NCBI GenBank assembly: GCA_030141605.1
Contig: JAQGDQ010000995.1
Location: 1 to 64,000 of the forward strand
Direction: 5' to 3'
Source: Tubiluchus corallicola
Lineage: Eukaryota; Priapulida; Priapulimorpha; Priapulimorphida; Tubiluchidae
DNA: 64,000 bases
Numbering within the stretch: position 1 is the first letter of the stretch; every line of letters starts with the position of its first letter. Positions 1-9,148 of this stretch are shown in pieces. Below the pieces are notes generated by a model, which made no database searches, had not been told where the DNA came from, and worked only from the letters and a program-made list of their open reading frames with translations. The position numbers were made by a program, and so were the translations under genes.

Positions 1-663
1 TCGTCCTGCGTTACTGCAGGGGCACAGCCTTAGGTCGTGTGGGACAGGGGGTTCATGCCAACGTCCTGCGTTACTGCAGGGACACAGCCTTAGGTCGTGT
101 GGGACAGGGGGCCCATGCCAACGTCCTGCATTACTGCAGGGGCACAGCCTTAGGTCGTGTGGTACAGGGGGTCCATGCCAACGTCCTGCGTTACTGCAGG
201 GGCACAGCCTTAGGTCGTGTGGGACAGGGGGTCCATGCCAACGTCCTGCGTTACTGCAGGGGCACAGCCTTAGGTCGTGTGGGACAGGGGGTCCATGCCA
301 ACGTCCTGCGTTACTGCAGGGGCACAGCCTTAGGTCGTGTGGGACAGGGGGTCCATGCCAACGTCCTGCGTTACTGCAGGGGTACAGCCTTAGGTCGTGT
401 GGGACAGGGGGTCCATGCCAACGTCCTGCGTTACTGCAGGGACACAGCCTTAGGTCGTGTGGGACAGGGGGTCCATGCCAACGTCCTGCGTTACTGCAGG
501 GGTACAGCCTTAGGTCGTGTGGGACAGGGGGTCCATGCCAACGTCCTGCGTTACTGCAGGGATACAGCCTTAGGTCGTGTGGGACAGGGGGTCCATGCCA
601 ACGTCCTGCGTTACTGCAGGGGTACAGCCTTAGGTCGCTTGGGACAGGGGGTTCATGCCATTT
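1..663 (+). repeat. 60-bp minisatellite, left array
   Basis: About eleven head-to-tail copies of a 60-bp unit, recognisable by ttactgcagg, acagccttaggtcgtgt and gggacaggggg. Copies differ by only one to four bases. The array is already in progress at base 1 and so continues outside the window. Because 60 is divisible by three and the unit lacks stops in this frame, it reads as a 20-residue peptide repeat (39-680) containing [18 protein letters not shown] see no signal peptide or known domain, so coding is unproven. The same unit recurs in opposite orientation at 9484-10318. Confidence 0.95.
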
Positions 664-1081
664 GGTTTACATCCATTTAAGGCATCAATGCATTAATTAA
701 CAGATATACTAGAGTCTAAAACAGGCATATAAGGTGCTCCAGCAACAGAAACGCTATTTGCAGGATTTAACAAATTTTCAAACTTATGTTTAAATTGATC
801 CACCGATGGCTCTTTGCTGTCAGCTGAAGTACAAGTACAAGTGAGTATTTTTTTTAATTTTTCAAATACTTATAGAGAAGAACCTTGCAGCTTTTTGCTT
901 TATTGACAGCTCTGTATATATAAATAAATATATTTATGCAAAAATGTCCGTAGCAACTTTCTTCTGCACTTGTATACTTATTTGCCAAATCACTTACTTG
1001 TTGCCACAATATTGAACTTTTTAAAAAGTCCATTCCGCTTGATTGCAGTCTCATCTTTAACTTTTCCATTTGTGCTGTGAT
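664..1081 (-). pseudogene. Inverted partial copy of WSC-sulfotransferase exons 1 and 2
   Basis: This stretch is the reverse complement of 9069-9483 with very few differences. On the minus strand it contains the 3' part of exon 1 (998-1081, followed by GTAAGT), the intron, and all of exon 2 (710-823, same 114-nt length, preceded by a CAG acceptor). The start codon and membrane anchor are missing because homology stops at about 1081, where the 23-bp satellite begins. It is therefore either a dead 5'-truncated fragment or the internal part of a second gene copy continuing leftwards beyond the window. Confidence 0.85.
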
Positions 1082-2445
1082 CAACACAGAACTGACTTCG
1101 AGATCAACAGAGAACTAACTAAGTGATCAACATAAAACAACCACTATTGTCAGCACAGATCAAACTACTAGATCAGCACATAACTAACTGCGAGATCGAC
1201 ACAGAACTAACTAACTGACCAACAAAGAACTGATTAGGTGGTCAACAAAGTTCTAATTACGAGATCAACACATAACTAACTACGAGATCTACACAGAACT
1301 AACAACGAGGTCAACACAGAACTAACTACGAGATCAAGAATGAACTAACTAAGTGATCAACACAGAACTAACTACGAGATCAACACTGAACTAACTACGA
1401 GATCAACACGGAACTAACTACGAGATCAACACTGAGCTAAGTACGAGATCAACACAGAACTAACTACGAGATCAACACTGAGCTAAGTACGAGATCAACA
1501 CTGAGCTAAGTACGAGATCAACACAGAACTAACTGCGAGATCAACACAGAACTAACTACGAGATCAACACTGAGCTAAGAACGAGATCAACGCAGAACTA
1601 ACTACGAGATCAACACAGAACTAACTACAAGATCAACACAGAACTAACTACAAGATCAACACAGAACTAACTACGAGATCAACACAGAACTAACTAAGTG
1701 ATCAACATAAAACAACCACTATTGTCAACACAGATCAAACTACTAGATCAGCACATAACTAACTGCGAGATCGACACAGAACTAACTAACTGACCAACAA
1801 AGAACTGATTAGGTGGTCAACAAAGTTCTAATTACGAGATCAACACATAACTAACTACGAGATCTACACAGGACTAACAACGAGGTCAACACAGAACTAA
1901 CTACGAGATCAAAAATGAACTAACTAAGTGATCAACACAGAACTAACTACGAGATCAACACAGAACTAACTAAGAGATCAACACTGAGCTAAGTACGAGA
2001 TCAACACAGAACTAACTACGAGATCAACACTGAGCTAACTACGAGATCAACACTGAGCTAAGTACGAGTTCAACACAGAACTAACTGCGAGATTAACACT
2101 AAGCTAAGTACGAGATCAACACAGAACTAACTACGAGATCAACACAGAACTAACTACGAGATTAACACAGAACTAACTGCGAGATCAACACAGAACTAAC
2201 TACGAGATCAACACAGAACTAACTACGAGATTAACACAGAACTAACTGCGAGATTAACACTAAGCTAAGTACGAGATCAACACAGAACTAACTACGAGAT
2301 CAACACAGAACTAACTACGAGATCAACACAGAACTAACTATGAGATCAACACTGAACTAATTACGAGATCAACACTGAGCTAAGTTCGAGATCAACACAG
2401 AACTAACTACAAGACCAACACAGAACCATCTACGAGATCAACATC
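1082..2445 (+). repeat. 23-bp satellite with higher-order duplication
   Basis: Tandem array of a 23-bp unit reading gagatcaacacagaactaac plus tac, with many point variants (aagtgatcaac, tgagctaagtacgag). A distinctive variant block starting at 1121 (aagtgatcaacataaaac) recurs at 1695. The 574-bp offset is close to 25 units, which shows a higher-order duplication inside the array. No open reading frame of note. The last units (2400-2445) decay into unique sequence. Confidence 0.95.
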
Positions 2446-2479
2446 ATTACTTGTGTCAGATGTTTTGCTTAAAGATTTC

Positions 2480-2700
2480 ATAAAGTCTAAGAAATTTGAA
2501 ATGCAAGAGTTAACAAAATCCGTCCCTTAACAATATCATGCTGATTGTCGGTAATCAACCCATTACTGCGATAAAATACTGCCATAAAGCACCCTTAACG
2601 AAGCTCTCTAGTATTTTTCCAACCACTGTTAATGATAGTGGCCTATAATTACTGACTTCATCTTTTACCTGCTATATAAATTGGTGTGACATTTAAACTA
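2480..2700 (-). mobile_element. LINE reverse transcriptase relic
   Basis: On the minus strand two blocks typical of non-LTR reverse transcriptase can be read: SNYRPLSLTVVGKILES (2604-2655) and NGLITDNQHDIVKGR (about 2520-2564). They are in different frames with stops between them, so this is a dead fragment. The rest of 2445-3300 shows a G9 run near 2802 and no gene. Confidence 0.75.
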
Positions 2701-3303
2701 CCATATCTGCACTGAATATTTTAGATCCTTGCACATTAAACAAGATTAGCATTGACCAGGTTCCGCATTTCAACACAGAACAAACTACAATATCAACCTG
2801 GGGGGGGGGAGCAAACTTCTAGTTGAAATTTAAAGAAGTTTTTAGATCAAGTCAGATTATACTTAGGATCAACATAGAACGTTCAGCAAAAATAATATGC
2901 TGAACACAACAGTATAACAGTTTTAACAGTGATATCATGCAACAATTTATCTGTAAATATTAACTTTTCATCTCTTGTAACAATATAGCGTTTATCCCGT
3001 TTCTGGTCTTTCTGCAATTCTTTTGTTATTTTTGAATATCATATAGATAAAAATCAGGATTAATGTAGGACAATCTTTTGCTTTTAGAACATTTTGGGCT
3101 TAAATGCTAGGTGGCTATTTAAACTAAAAGTTTACGATTTCACTGATCAGATTCCTACAATGTGTTTTGCAACCGTCTAGTCGCTTCGTCACGAATGGTG
3201 GATTACTGCAGTTATCTAAGAAATAAAGCAGAGCTGAGATTGAATTTTGTGTTACAGTAGTTAATACAAAACCATCAAAATTTGAAATTGTGAAATTCGT
3301 GTG

Positions 3304-4497
3304 ATGAAGCTCAAGCATTATTTGGTGTTCTTTTTTATTATATATATATTAGCGTTCAACGTGATTGTAAATTATGTCAATGTTCCATTGTTCGATCTCA
3401 AACAAGAAAAAGACTTTGTAACTATTCACGTGGCATTAACGGCATGTGATAATAAGCCACATATCCTGGAACAATTTCAAGTCTTGGTAAAGTCTTCTCT
3501 GTTGGTGACATCTGAGTTCATTCATTTCCACATCTTTGTTGATAATTTCAATACAAAAACTTCAATTGTTCATATTTTGAGTGAGATGTTAAAAATAAAA
3601 TTATTTGCGGTAAGTTTTCACCATCCTTGGTATCCTCCTACTGAGAATTATACTTTGTGGGTGAATCCAGGAAGAAAACGTTGTAACACTGCATGGCTAT
3701 TCTTACCAGACGTTTTACCAAATGTGGAAAAGATTTTAGCATTAGATATGGATACTATAGTTGTGAAACCCTTCGAAATGCTTTGGCGTCATTTTGACTT
3801 CATGTCCAAGTCTCAAATGATGGGCCTAACATTTGACTTTTCTGGACCACATACTGCTCGGATGCGTGCTTATTATAACAACCAAAGTAATAGTGAGCAA
3901 CAAAAATTGGAAACTTTTCTTATGCCACAAAAAGGTTTGAATTCTGGAGTAGCTTTACTGGATCTAAACAAAATGCGAAAGTCAGACTGGAAAACAGAAG
4001 TAATAAAAATTTTTAAAATGACTAGCAAATGTTCACCAAGTGAAAGCCTATTTAAGTACTGCCTGATACCTCAGAACACCTGCAATGTGTATTTTCACAG
4101 AAACCCTGGAAAACTGTATTTACTTTCATGTGATTGGAATTTCTGGTGGGGACATGGATTCAAAAAGTGGGACATAAAGGATATAAAATTGAGACCCAAA
4201 AGTCGACACAAAGTTGTTTCAAAATATTGCAACGCTGCTCGGGTATTTGGTATTGGAATTTTGCATGGAGCTGATGGCAGTTTTTATAAAAATGATAAAG
4301 GATGTAAATGGATATTTTATTATGTGTTTAATCTATATAAATCCGTACGTGTGAACGAAACCAAAATTTCGGTGATCAAAAAACTAATGAAACTTCGCAA
4401 TGAAATGCCTTTTCAGATTGGAGACTCAGCACGAACTTCTACTCAATGCATGTCTGTTGTAGATTTAATTCTCAAATCTCTGATTGGAAATAAATGA
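3304..4497 (+). CDS. GT8 glycosyltransferase, glucoside xylosyltransferase (GXYLT)-like
   Basis: Predicted type II Golgi membrane protein of 397 residues in one uninterrupted exon. A short basic N-terminus is followed by a membrane anchor at residues 6-28. The catalytic region has the GT8 hallmarks: the metal-binding DMD at 148-150 inside LALDMDTIVVKP, GLNSGVALLDLNKMR from 211, and HGADGSFY at 321-328. This arrangement matches the family that adds xylose to O-glucose on EGF repeats (GXYLT). Donor and acceptor are inferred from family only. I chose ATG 3304 because an in-frame stop lies about 20 bases upstream and the anchor follows directly. A polyadenylation signal AATAAA is at 4966-4971. 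A deleted paralogue lies 0.9 kb downstream on the other strand. The lack of introns may mean an ancient retrocopy. Confidence 0.88.
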   Translation: MKLKHYLVFFFIIYILAFNVIVNYVNVPLFDLKQEKDFVTIHVALTACDNKPHILEQFQVLVKSSLLVTSEFIHFHIFVDNFNTKTSIVHILSEMLKIKLFAVSFHHPWYPPTENYTLWVNPGRKRCNTAWLFLPDVLPNVEKILALDMDTIVVKPFEMLWRHFDFMSKSQMMGLTFDFSGPHTARMRAYYNNQSNSEQQKLETFLMPQKGLNSGVALLDLNKMRKSDWKTEVIKIFKMTSKCSPSESLFKYCLIPQNTCNVYFHRNPGKLYLLSCDWNFWWGHGFKKWDIKDIKLRPKSRHKVVSKYCNAARVFGIGILHGADGSFYKNDKGCKWIFYYVFNLYKSVRVNETKISVIKKLMKLRNEMPFQIGDSARTSTQCMSVVDLILKSLIGNK

Positions 4498-5339
4498 ACA
4501 AAGAATTCGTTTTAACATTTTTTTACTATGAATGAACGGTTAACATAACAGCATAACTACAAAGATGTTCCTGTTCGTTCAGTCTGCCTAATTATTTTTT
4601 CCCATAAACCATGAGTTATTTTACAGGCCATCCTTATCCAGGATACAGTTAGTAAATTATTTTTGCGAAAGTAGGAATTTTAACTCCTCCAGGATTGCGG
4701 CACTCAAAATAGGTCTTATAAGACCTATGACTTTAATACTACAGTAAGAGCACAGACATAACTAAATGATTGCAAATTTCAGATTTATAAAGTTCCAGTT
4801 TTGAGTAGCTATACTACAACTAAAGTTCTGAAGTTACAACTAAGTCGACATGGTACATCACATGGCTCCCAGAATGAGTTCGTTCTCGTCATTTTATAAT
4901 GAACTGAGTATTGGTACATCAGCAAGTATGTGATAATATGGATGTCTTGTCTATAAACTACCATAAATAAAAGCATTATTTATATATTCAGTATTTTTTA
5001 TATATTTTATTGGGTTATTACAGTTACAATTACAATTCTCATAATACACACTGATTACAAAGATATAATTACATACACACATAACGCTATACAATCATAT
5101 ACTAAGAATACAATATTACAAGTCAAATTCAATAATTTAAGCTAAAGACAGAACATCAAACTTTGCTGTGTAAACCCAAAGATACAACATAAATGAACAT
5201 AAACTCAAATTTAATGTAGTTACATACACATAGAGTATTTAATACAGAAAAATGATGTTAGTTACACATATATATAGTTCGTTTTTTTATTGTAATTACA
5301 TCTTAAAACTGAAACAATTTAAAACAAAATTACCAGCAA
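4498..5339. other. AT-rich intergenic sequence
   Basis: 3' flank of the GT8 gene containing its AATAAA at 4966. Beyond that, A/T-rich low-complexity sequence. I see no gene or repeat family in it. Confidence 0.6.
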
Positions 5340-5697
5340 TTTAGAGAATTTCAGAACCGTTTGAGCCTAATAAAAGCAACAAATCTTTAATAGCCATGCA
5401 TTGTGCAAATGTTTGTTCCATTTCTTTGAACAGCAATGACGTTTGATCCGAAAGTTTCTTTTTAATTTTTTTGATCAATGTGTTTAAAATGATGCCTTTT
5501 TAAAAGTATTTCTAAAGGCTTCACAACAATAACGTCCAAATCGATGGCTACAATTTCGTTTACATTTTGTAAAACGTCTGGTAAGAAAAGCCATGCAGTA
5601 TTACAACGCTTCTCTCCTGGATTCAGCCACAATGTATAATTTTCGCTTGGCAGATACCAGGGATGGTGAAAACTCATTGCAAATAATTTTGTTTTTC
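5340..5697 (-). pseudogene. Internally deleted GT8 paralogue
   Basis: The minus strand carries a segment homologous to residues of about 100-160 of the upstream GT8 protein (SFHHPWYLPSENYTLW, CNTAWLFLPDVLQNV, AIDLDVIVVKP). After ALKRHHFKHIDQKN-like sequence and a stop, it jumps directly to the equivalent of the last about 40 residues (AQCMAIKDLLLLLG, then a stop near 5352). Roughly 200 residues between the two blocks are missing, including the GLNSG and HGADG motifs, and so is the N-terminal third. It cannot encode an active enzyme. Its 5' edge is joined to a truncated gypsy reverse transcriptase at about 5697. Confidence 0.85.
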
Positions 5698-7625
5698 TTA
5701 TTATCGCTGTCTAGGTATGCTATCCTGAATTTGTCAGTTATTCCATCTAATAATTTATTTAACACCCTCCAAAACAGAGATGGACTTGTCAACAGTCCCA
5801 ATGGGCTGCGGGTGAACATATAGGACTCCCTTGGGTCACAAATGTTGTCTTAGGCTAATCATCCTTATGCACTGGAATTTGCACGAACCCTTGCCGCAGG
5901 TCAAGGCAGCTAAAATATTTAGCCCCCTGCAACTTATCAGTAAAGTTCGACAAGGTCCGGCTAGGGTAGGCATCGAACTTGACACACTTGTTCAATTTAC
6001 GATAATCGATGACCAACCTTTTACCGTCGGCCTTCTTTACTGATGAACATGGAGAGGTCCAGGGGCTGTTGGCTGGTACTATAATTTTTACTTGCAGAAG
6101 ATCTCTAATGACCTTGTTCAATTCTTTCTTTAGATTATTGGGGATACGATACGGCCTCGACCTTATAGGTGCATTTGAACCAGTATCTATCCTCATCTTG
6201 GCCAATTTTGTCTCTCCTAATTCTAGATCCGTGTTAGCGAACACCCCTTGCCATTTACCCAACAGTATTTCCATTTTTGCCTTATAGTATGGTGTAACTT
6301 GGTAATTTCTTCTTAAGTTTACCCGCTTTTTCTGACTCTGCTTTGGCACCGATTCAATTAATCTGTTTATATATTTTTGTTCATTACGCTTCGTCATTTT
6401 TGTATTTACACAATAGCCGCCTGTCTCCTCATTTCTCAGGCTCCGGTCGGTGGAGACGCCCCGCCGGTAGCCTAAAGTTTCCCCATGGCTTCCCTGGACC
6501 CATTCTTCCTGGGATGAGAGACCCGGGTCTGCAGCATCCTTTAGCAAAGTGCCCTGGTCGCTGACTTCTAAAGCACGTCAGCTCTAGTAGGCCTCCTAGG
6601 GGTTTGGGCCCACCTGCCCATTCCCCGACGGCCTAAACCGCCCTGTTGTGGCCTGGGCCTAAGTACCGGTCCTCCCCACATGGGTCATACACCAATCCCT
6701 CGTCGTAGACCCTGTCCTGCCTCGGGTGTCTTCTGCCTTAATCCTGGCTCTTCCCGTTCAGGTCTGTGACCGCCCCCTGGGAGTAATAATTGACATAGAG
6801 GGCTTTCATTCCCTTCCTTATCTTCTGCATCTACATAGCCTATTTCCATTGGCGTTTCTGTATGCCCCTGATGTGCTACGTGTCTAATTTCTAACTTTGT
6901 AATTTCTTGGTTATTTTCCTCTTCCCTACAGCGACTGTAGGTCACCTTTAAAGTCGTCGGATTGTGCTTGATTAGCTTAGCACGCAACTGATCATTCCTC
7001 AATGATTCTGTTAACACCTCGGTCAACAACTGCTACGGCAGGCTCTGCGGCGGTTTGTATGCTAGCCGTGCATGGTATCAAATCCGATCAACTAATTGAC
7101 GCTGTGTTTCATTTTTCTTTTGTTGCAGGTTTTTTAATTCTATCATGTGTTTTGTTTTTTTGCTCTGTTTACATACTGCTACTCCAAAAAGGCAATAAAC
7201 TGCACCCAATTCATATTTGACCATAAGTCTCTGTTTGCATCTAAATATTGCGTGCATGCGCATCCGATAGTCATGTAGGCTAGGCTCACACACACGCCAC
7301 CTACATTTTGAGAATCAGGTGATATGCAGAAACCCCGCCCTCTGAATCCACCTACGAAAATTCTCACTACTATCTGCCTCCTGTCCAGTAAATTTTGGGA
7401 GGTCAGCTAAGGCACTACATAATCCCCATTGGTCTGTCATGGCCCCTAACTGCGACGATAGCCAACTGGCCTTCTCAACCATAATGGGAACGGACCCCTC
7501 TGGCTGTCTTGAGGCCCCATCATCTCCACTCGATGATGCCCCTACTGGGTTGCTGACTCTTGGTTCCACCATAAGCGGCCCTGGTTGTTCAATATCTCTC
7601 ACACGTTTCAACTGCCACCATGGTT
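5698..7625 (-). mobile_element. Truncated Ty3/gypsy-like retrotransposon (gag to reverse transcriptase)
   Basis: Reading right to left on the minus strand: a gag-like segment (7611-7315, with DLPKFTGQEADSSENFRRW), further gag pieces at 7293-7078 and 7029-6685 in other frames, a GC-rich linker (6547-6400), and the N-terminal half of a reverse transcriptase (6300-5855, with TSPCSSVKKADGKRLVIDYRKLN and LDLRQGF, which I cite only as motifs). The RT resumes in another frame to AYLDS near 5705 and ends there. Protease, RNase H and integrase are not seen. Several frame breaks show that it is dead. GC content is clearly above the surroundings. No LTR pair was found. Confidence 0.8.
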
Positions 7626-7789
7626 TCTGGAATAATTAGCGTTTTCCAAAAGACGTTTTCCAAGGACGCTTTTATTTCAGAAAGGTGGGGGTAGTGTGGC
7701 GGGTGTTGTCAGCTATAAACTGTTGCTAAGTGTTTCATTTTACTGTTCTTCTTTCTTTTTTTTATAATTTTCTTTAGTTAATTATGAAT

Positions 7790-8246
7790 CCTCGCTGTCA
7801 TAGACATGACACTAAGTAAGCAAATTTGTGCACATATGGAATGTCACGACTATGTACTGTGGCTATGAATTGGTCATAAAATGACATCCACTGGATGTAG
7901 TCATCAGTATCAAGTGACAGTCGGAGTTTAGAAAAATCATGCATGCAGGCGTCCCTATGTAGGTGAAAGCGAAATTTACACATTATCATTAGAGTCAAGA
8001 CAAGAAAGCAAACGTTTTGCCTGGAAAGAGACATTAGAAGCAGTCTCGCTGCATTTTTCGTATTAGCTAGTTTCAGCGGCCACAGCTTCAGGCTCAGTAA
8101 GGGTATTCAGGTACTCTTCAGGTATTCATGAAATGTCGAGCTTCCCCAGCCTTATGTGATGTATAATTTGAGCAAACTCATCTTCCTCAGCCTTCGCTTT
8201 AGGCTTAGAAAATTCAGCGTAAATGTCCTCAGTTCGGTTAGCCATT
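7790..8246 (-). mobile_element. BEL/Pao gag relic
   Basis: On the minus strand a reading frame opens at ATG 8246 (MANRTEDIYAEF) with two internal stops and continues to KLRLSLDTDDYIQWMSFYDQ and HKFAYLVSCL near 7800-7930. That second block resembles the DUF1759-type gag segment of BEL/Pao elements (a W-x-SFYD core followed by QKF-YL). It is degenerate, and no pol region is adjacent. Confidence 0.6.
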
Positions 8247-8249
8247 TGA

Positions 8250-8868
8250 TAAGCTTGGTATGTAAAGCAGTAGCACAGCTTGGAAATCTTTTGGATATTC
8301 AGTCATGATTGTAAGAAATCAGTACAGCATCCGGCTCGAAGGATAAATGTGAAATACGTGAGGGATGACACAACTGCAAGAAATAGTTTTTAACACTGCA
8401 AGTCATTGTTTGTGTGTTTATTACAACAAAGTGTAGTACGTTCACATCATAAAATTCATTAACGGTTACAGTGCACTAAGAAACAGAAATTAAATCAAGA
8501 ATATGTGGATTTAATGAAGATACTCCAGAAAAGCCACAGAAAAAGCTGAACAACAAAATTGCAAAGTCGGTATACATCGGGATTTGTGCGCATAAAATAA
8601 GGAATAAAAACGGAATAAGTGCGTGAAAAAATGAAATCAAACTAAAAGGAAATGGAACAGATAAGCGAATACGTGAAATTGATAAGCTAACTGTGCGACT
8701 GTGAGCTACTTTTTTGTATGAAAAGCGTAAACTTACTTCATTCAGAAATTCAGTCAGCAGCTGCAGTGACGAATGCAGCTACAATAGCCATGTGCGAATA
8801 GTATGGTCACAGGAAACGAACAGTAATACTATGTGAATGCACATTTATAGTGCATTAATCCTTGAGAT
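8250..8868. other. 5' flank of the WSC-sulfotransferase gene
   Basis: Non-coding by inspection. It should contain the promoter, but no convincing TATA box or other defined element was identified. An in-frame start at 8869 follows cttgagat. Confidence 0.4.
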
Positions 8869-9148
8869 ATGGAAAACCAGACAACAGCGTTTCATCAGAT
8901 AGCCAAAAATAGATTCTTGATCATATTCGGTTGTTTGGCATTCACAGCAATCGGAGTTTGGAAGTATCAAACTGTGGTCCATGCTGGCTTCAGCTGTAGA
9001 CTCTCCTTGCGAGATTCCTACGTACCCGTAGAAGAACCAGTTGCAGACGAGCAGAAACGTGTTGCTCACAGCACAAATGGAAAAGTTAAAGATGAGACTG
9101 CAATCAAGCGGAATGGACTTTTTAAAAAGTTCAATATTGTGGCAACAA
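8869..9148 (+). CDS. WSC-sulfotransferase exon 1: cytoplasmic tail, anchor, stalk
   Basis: Starts [10 protein letters not shown], then the hydrophobic span [16 protein letters not shown], then a charged stalk. Ends ACA A before GTAAGTGG (phase 1). Its 3' part (from 9069) is copied in inverted orientation at 998-1081. Confidence 0.85.

Noticed and set aside
1-663. 60-bp direct repeats as a CRISPR array
   Set aside because: The whole 60-bp unit is repeated with no unique spacers, and the sequence is from an animal genome.
3124-3318. 64-codon minus-strand ORF upstream of GT8
   Set aside because: Overlaps the GT8 start on the opposite strand and has no recognisable motif.
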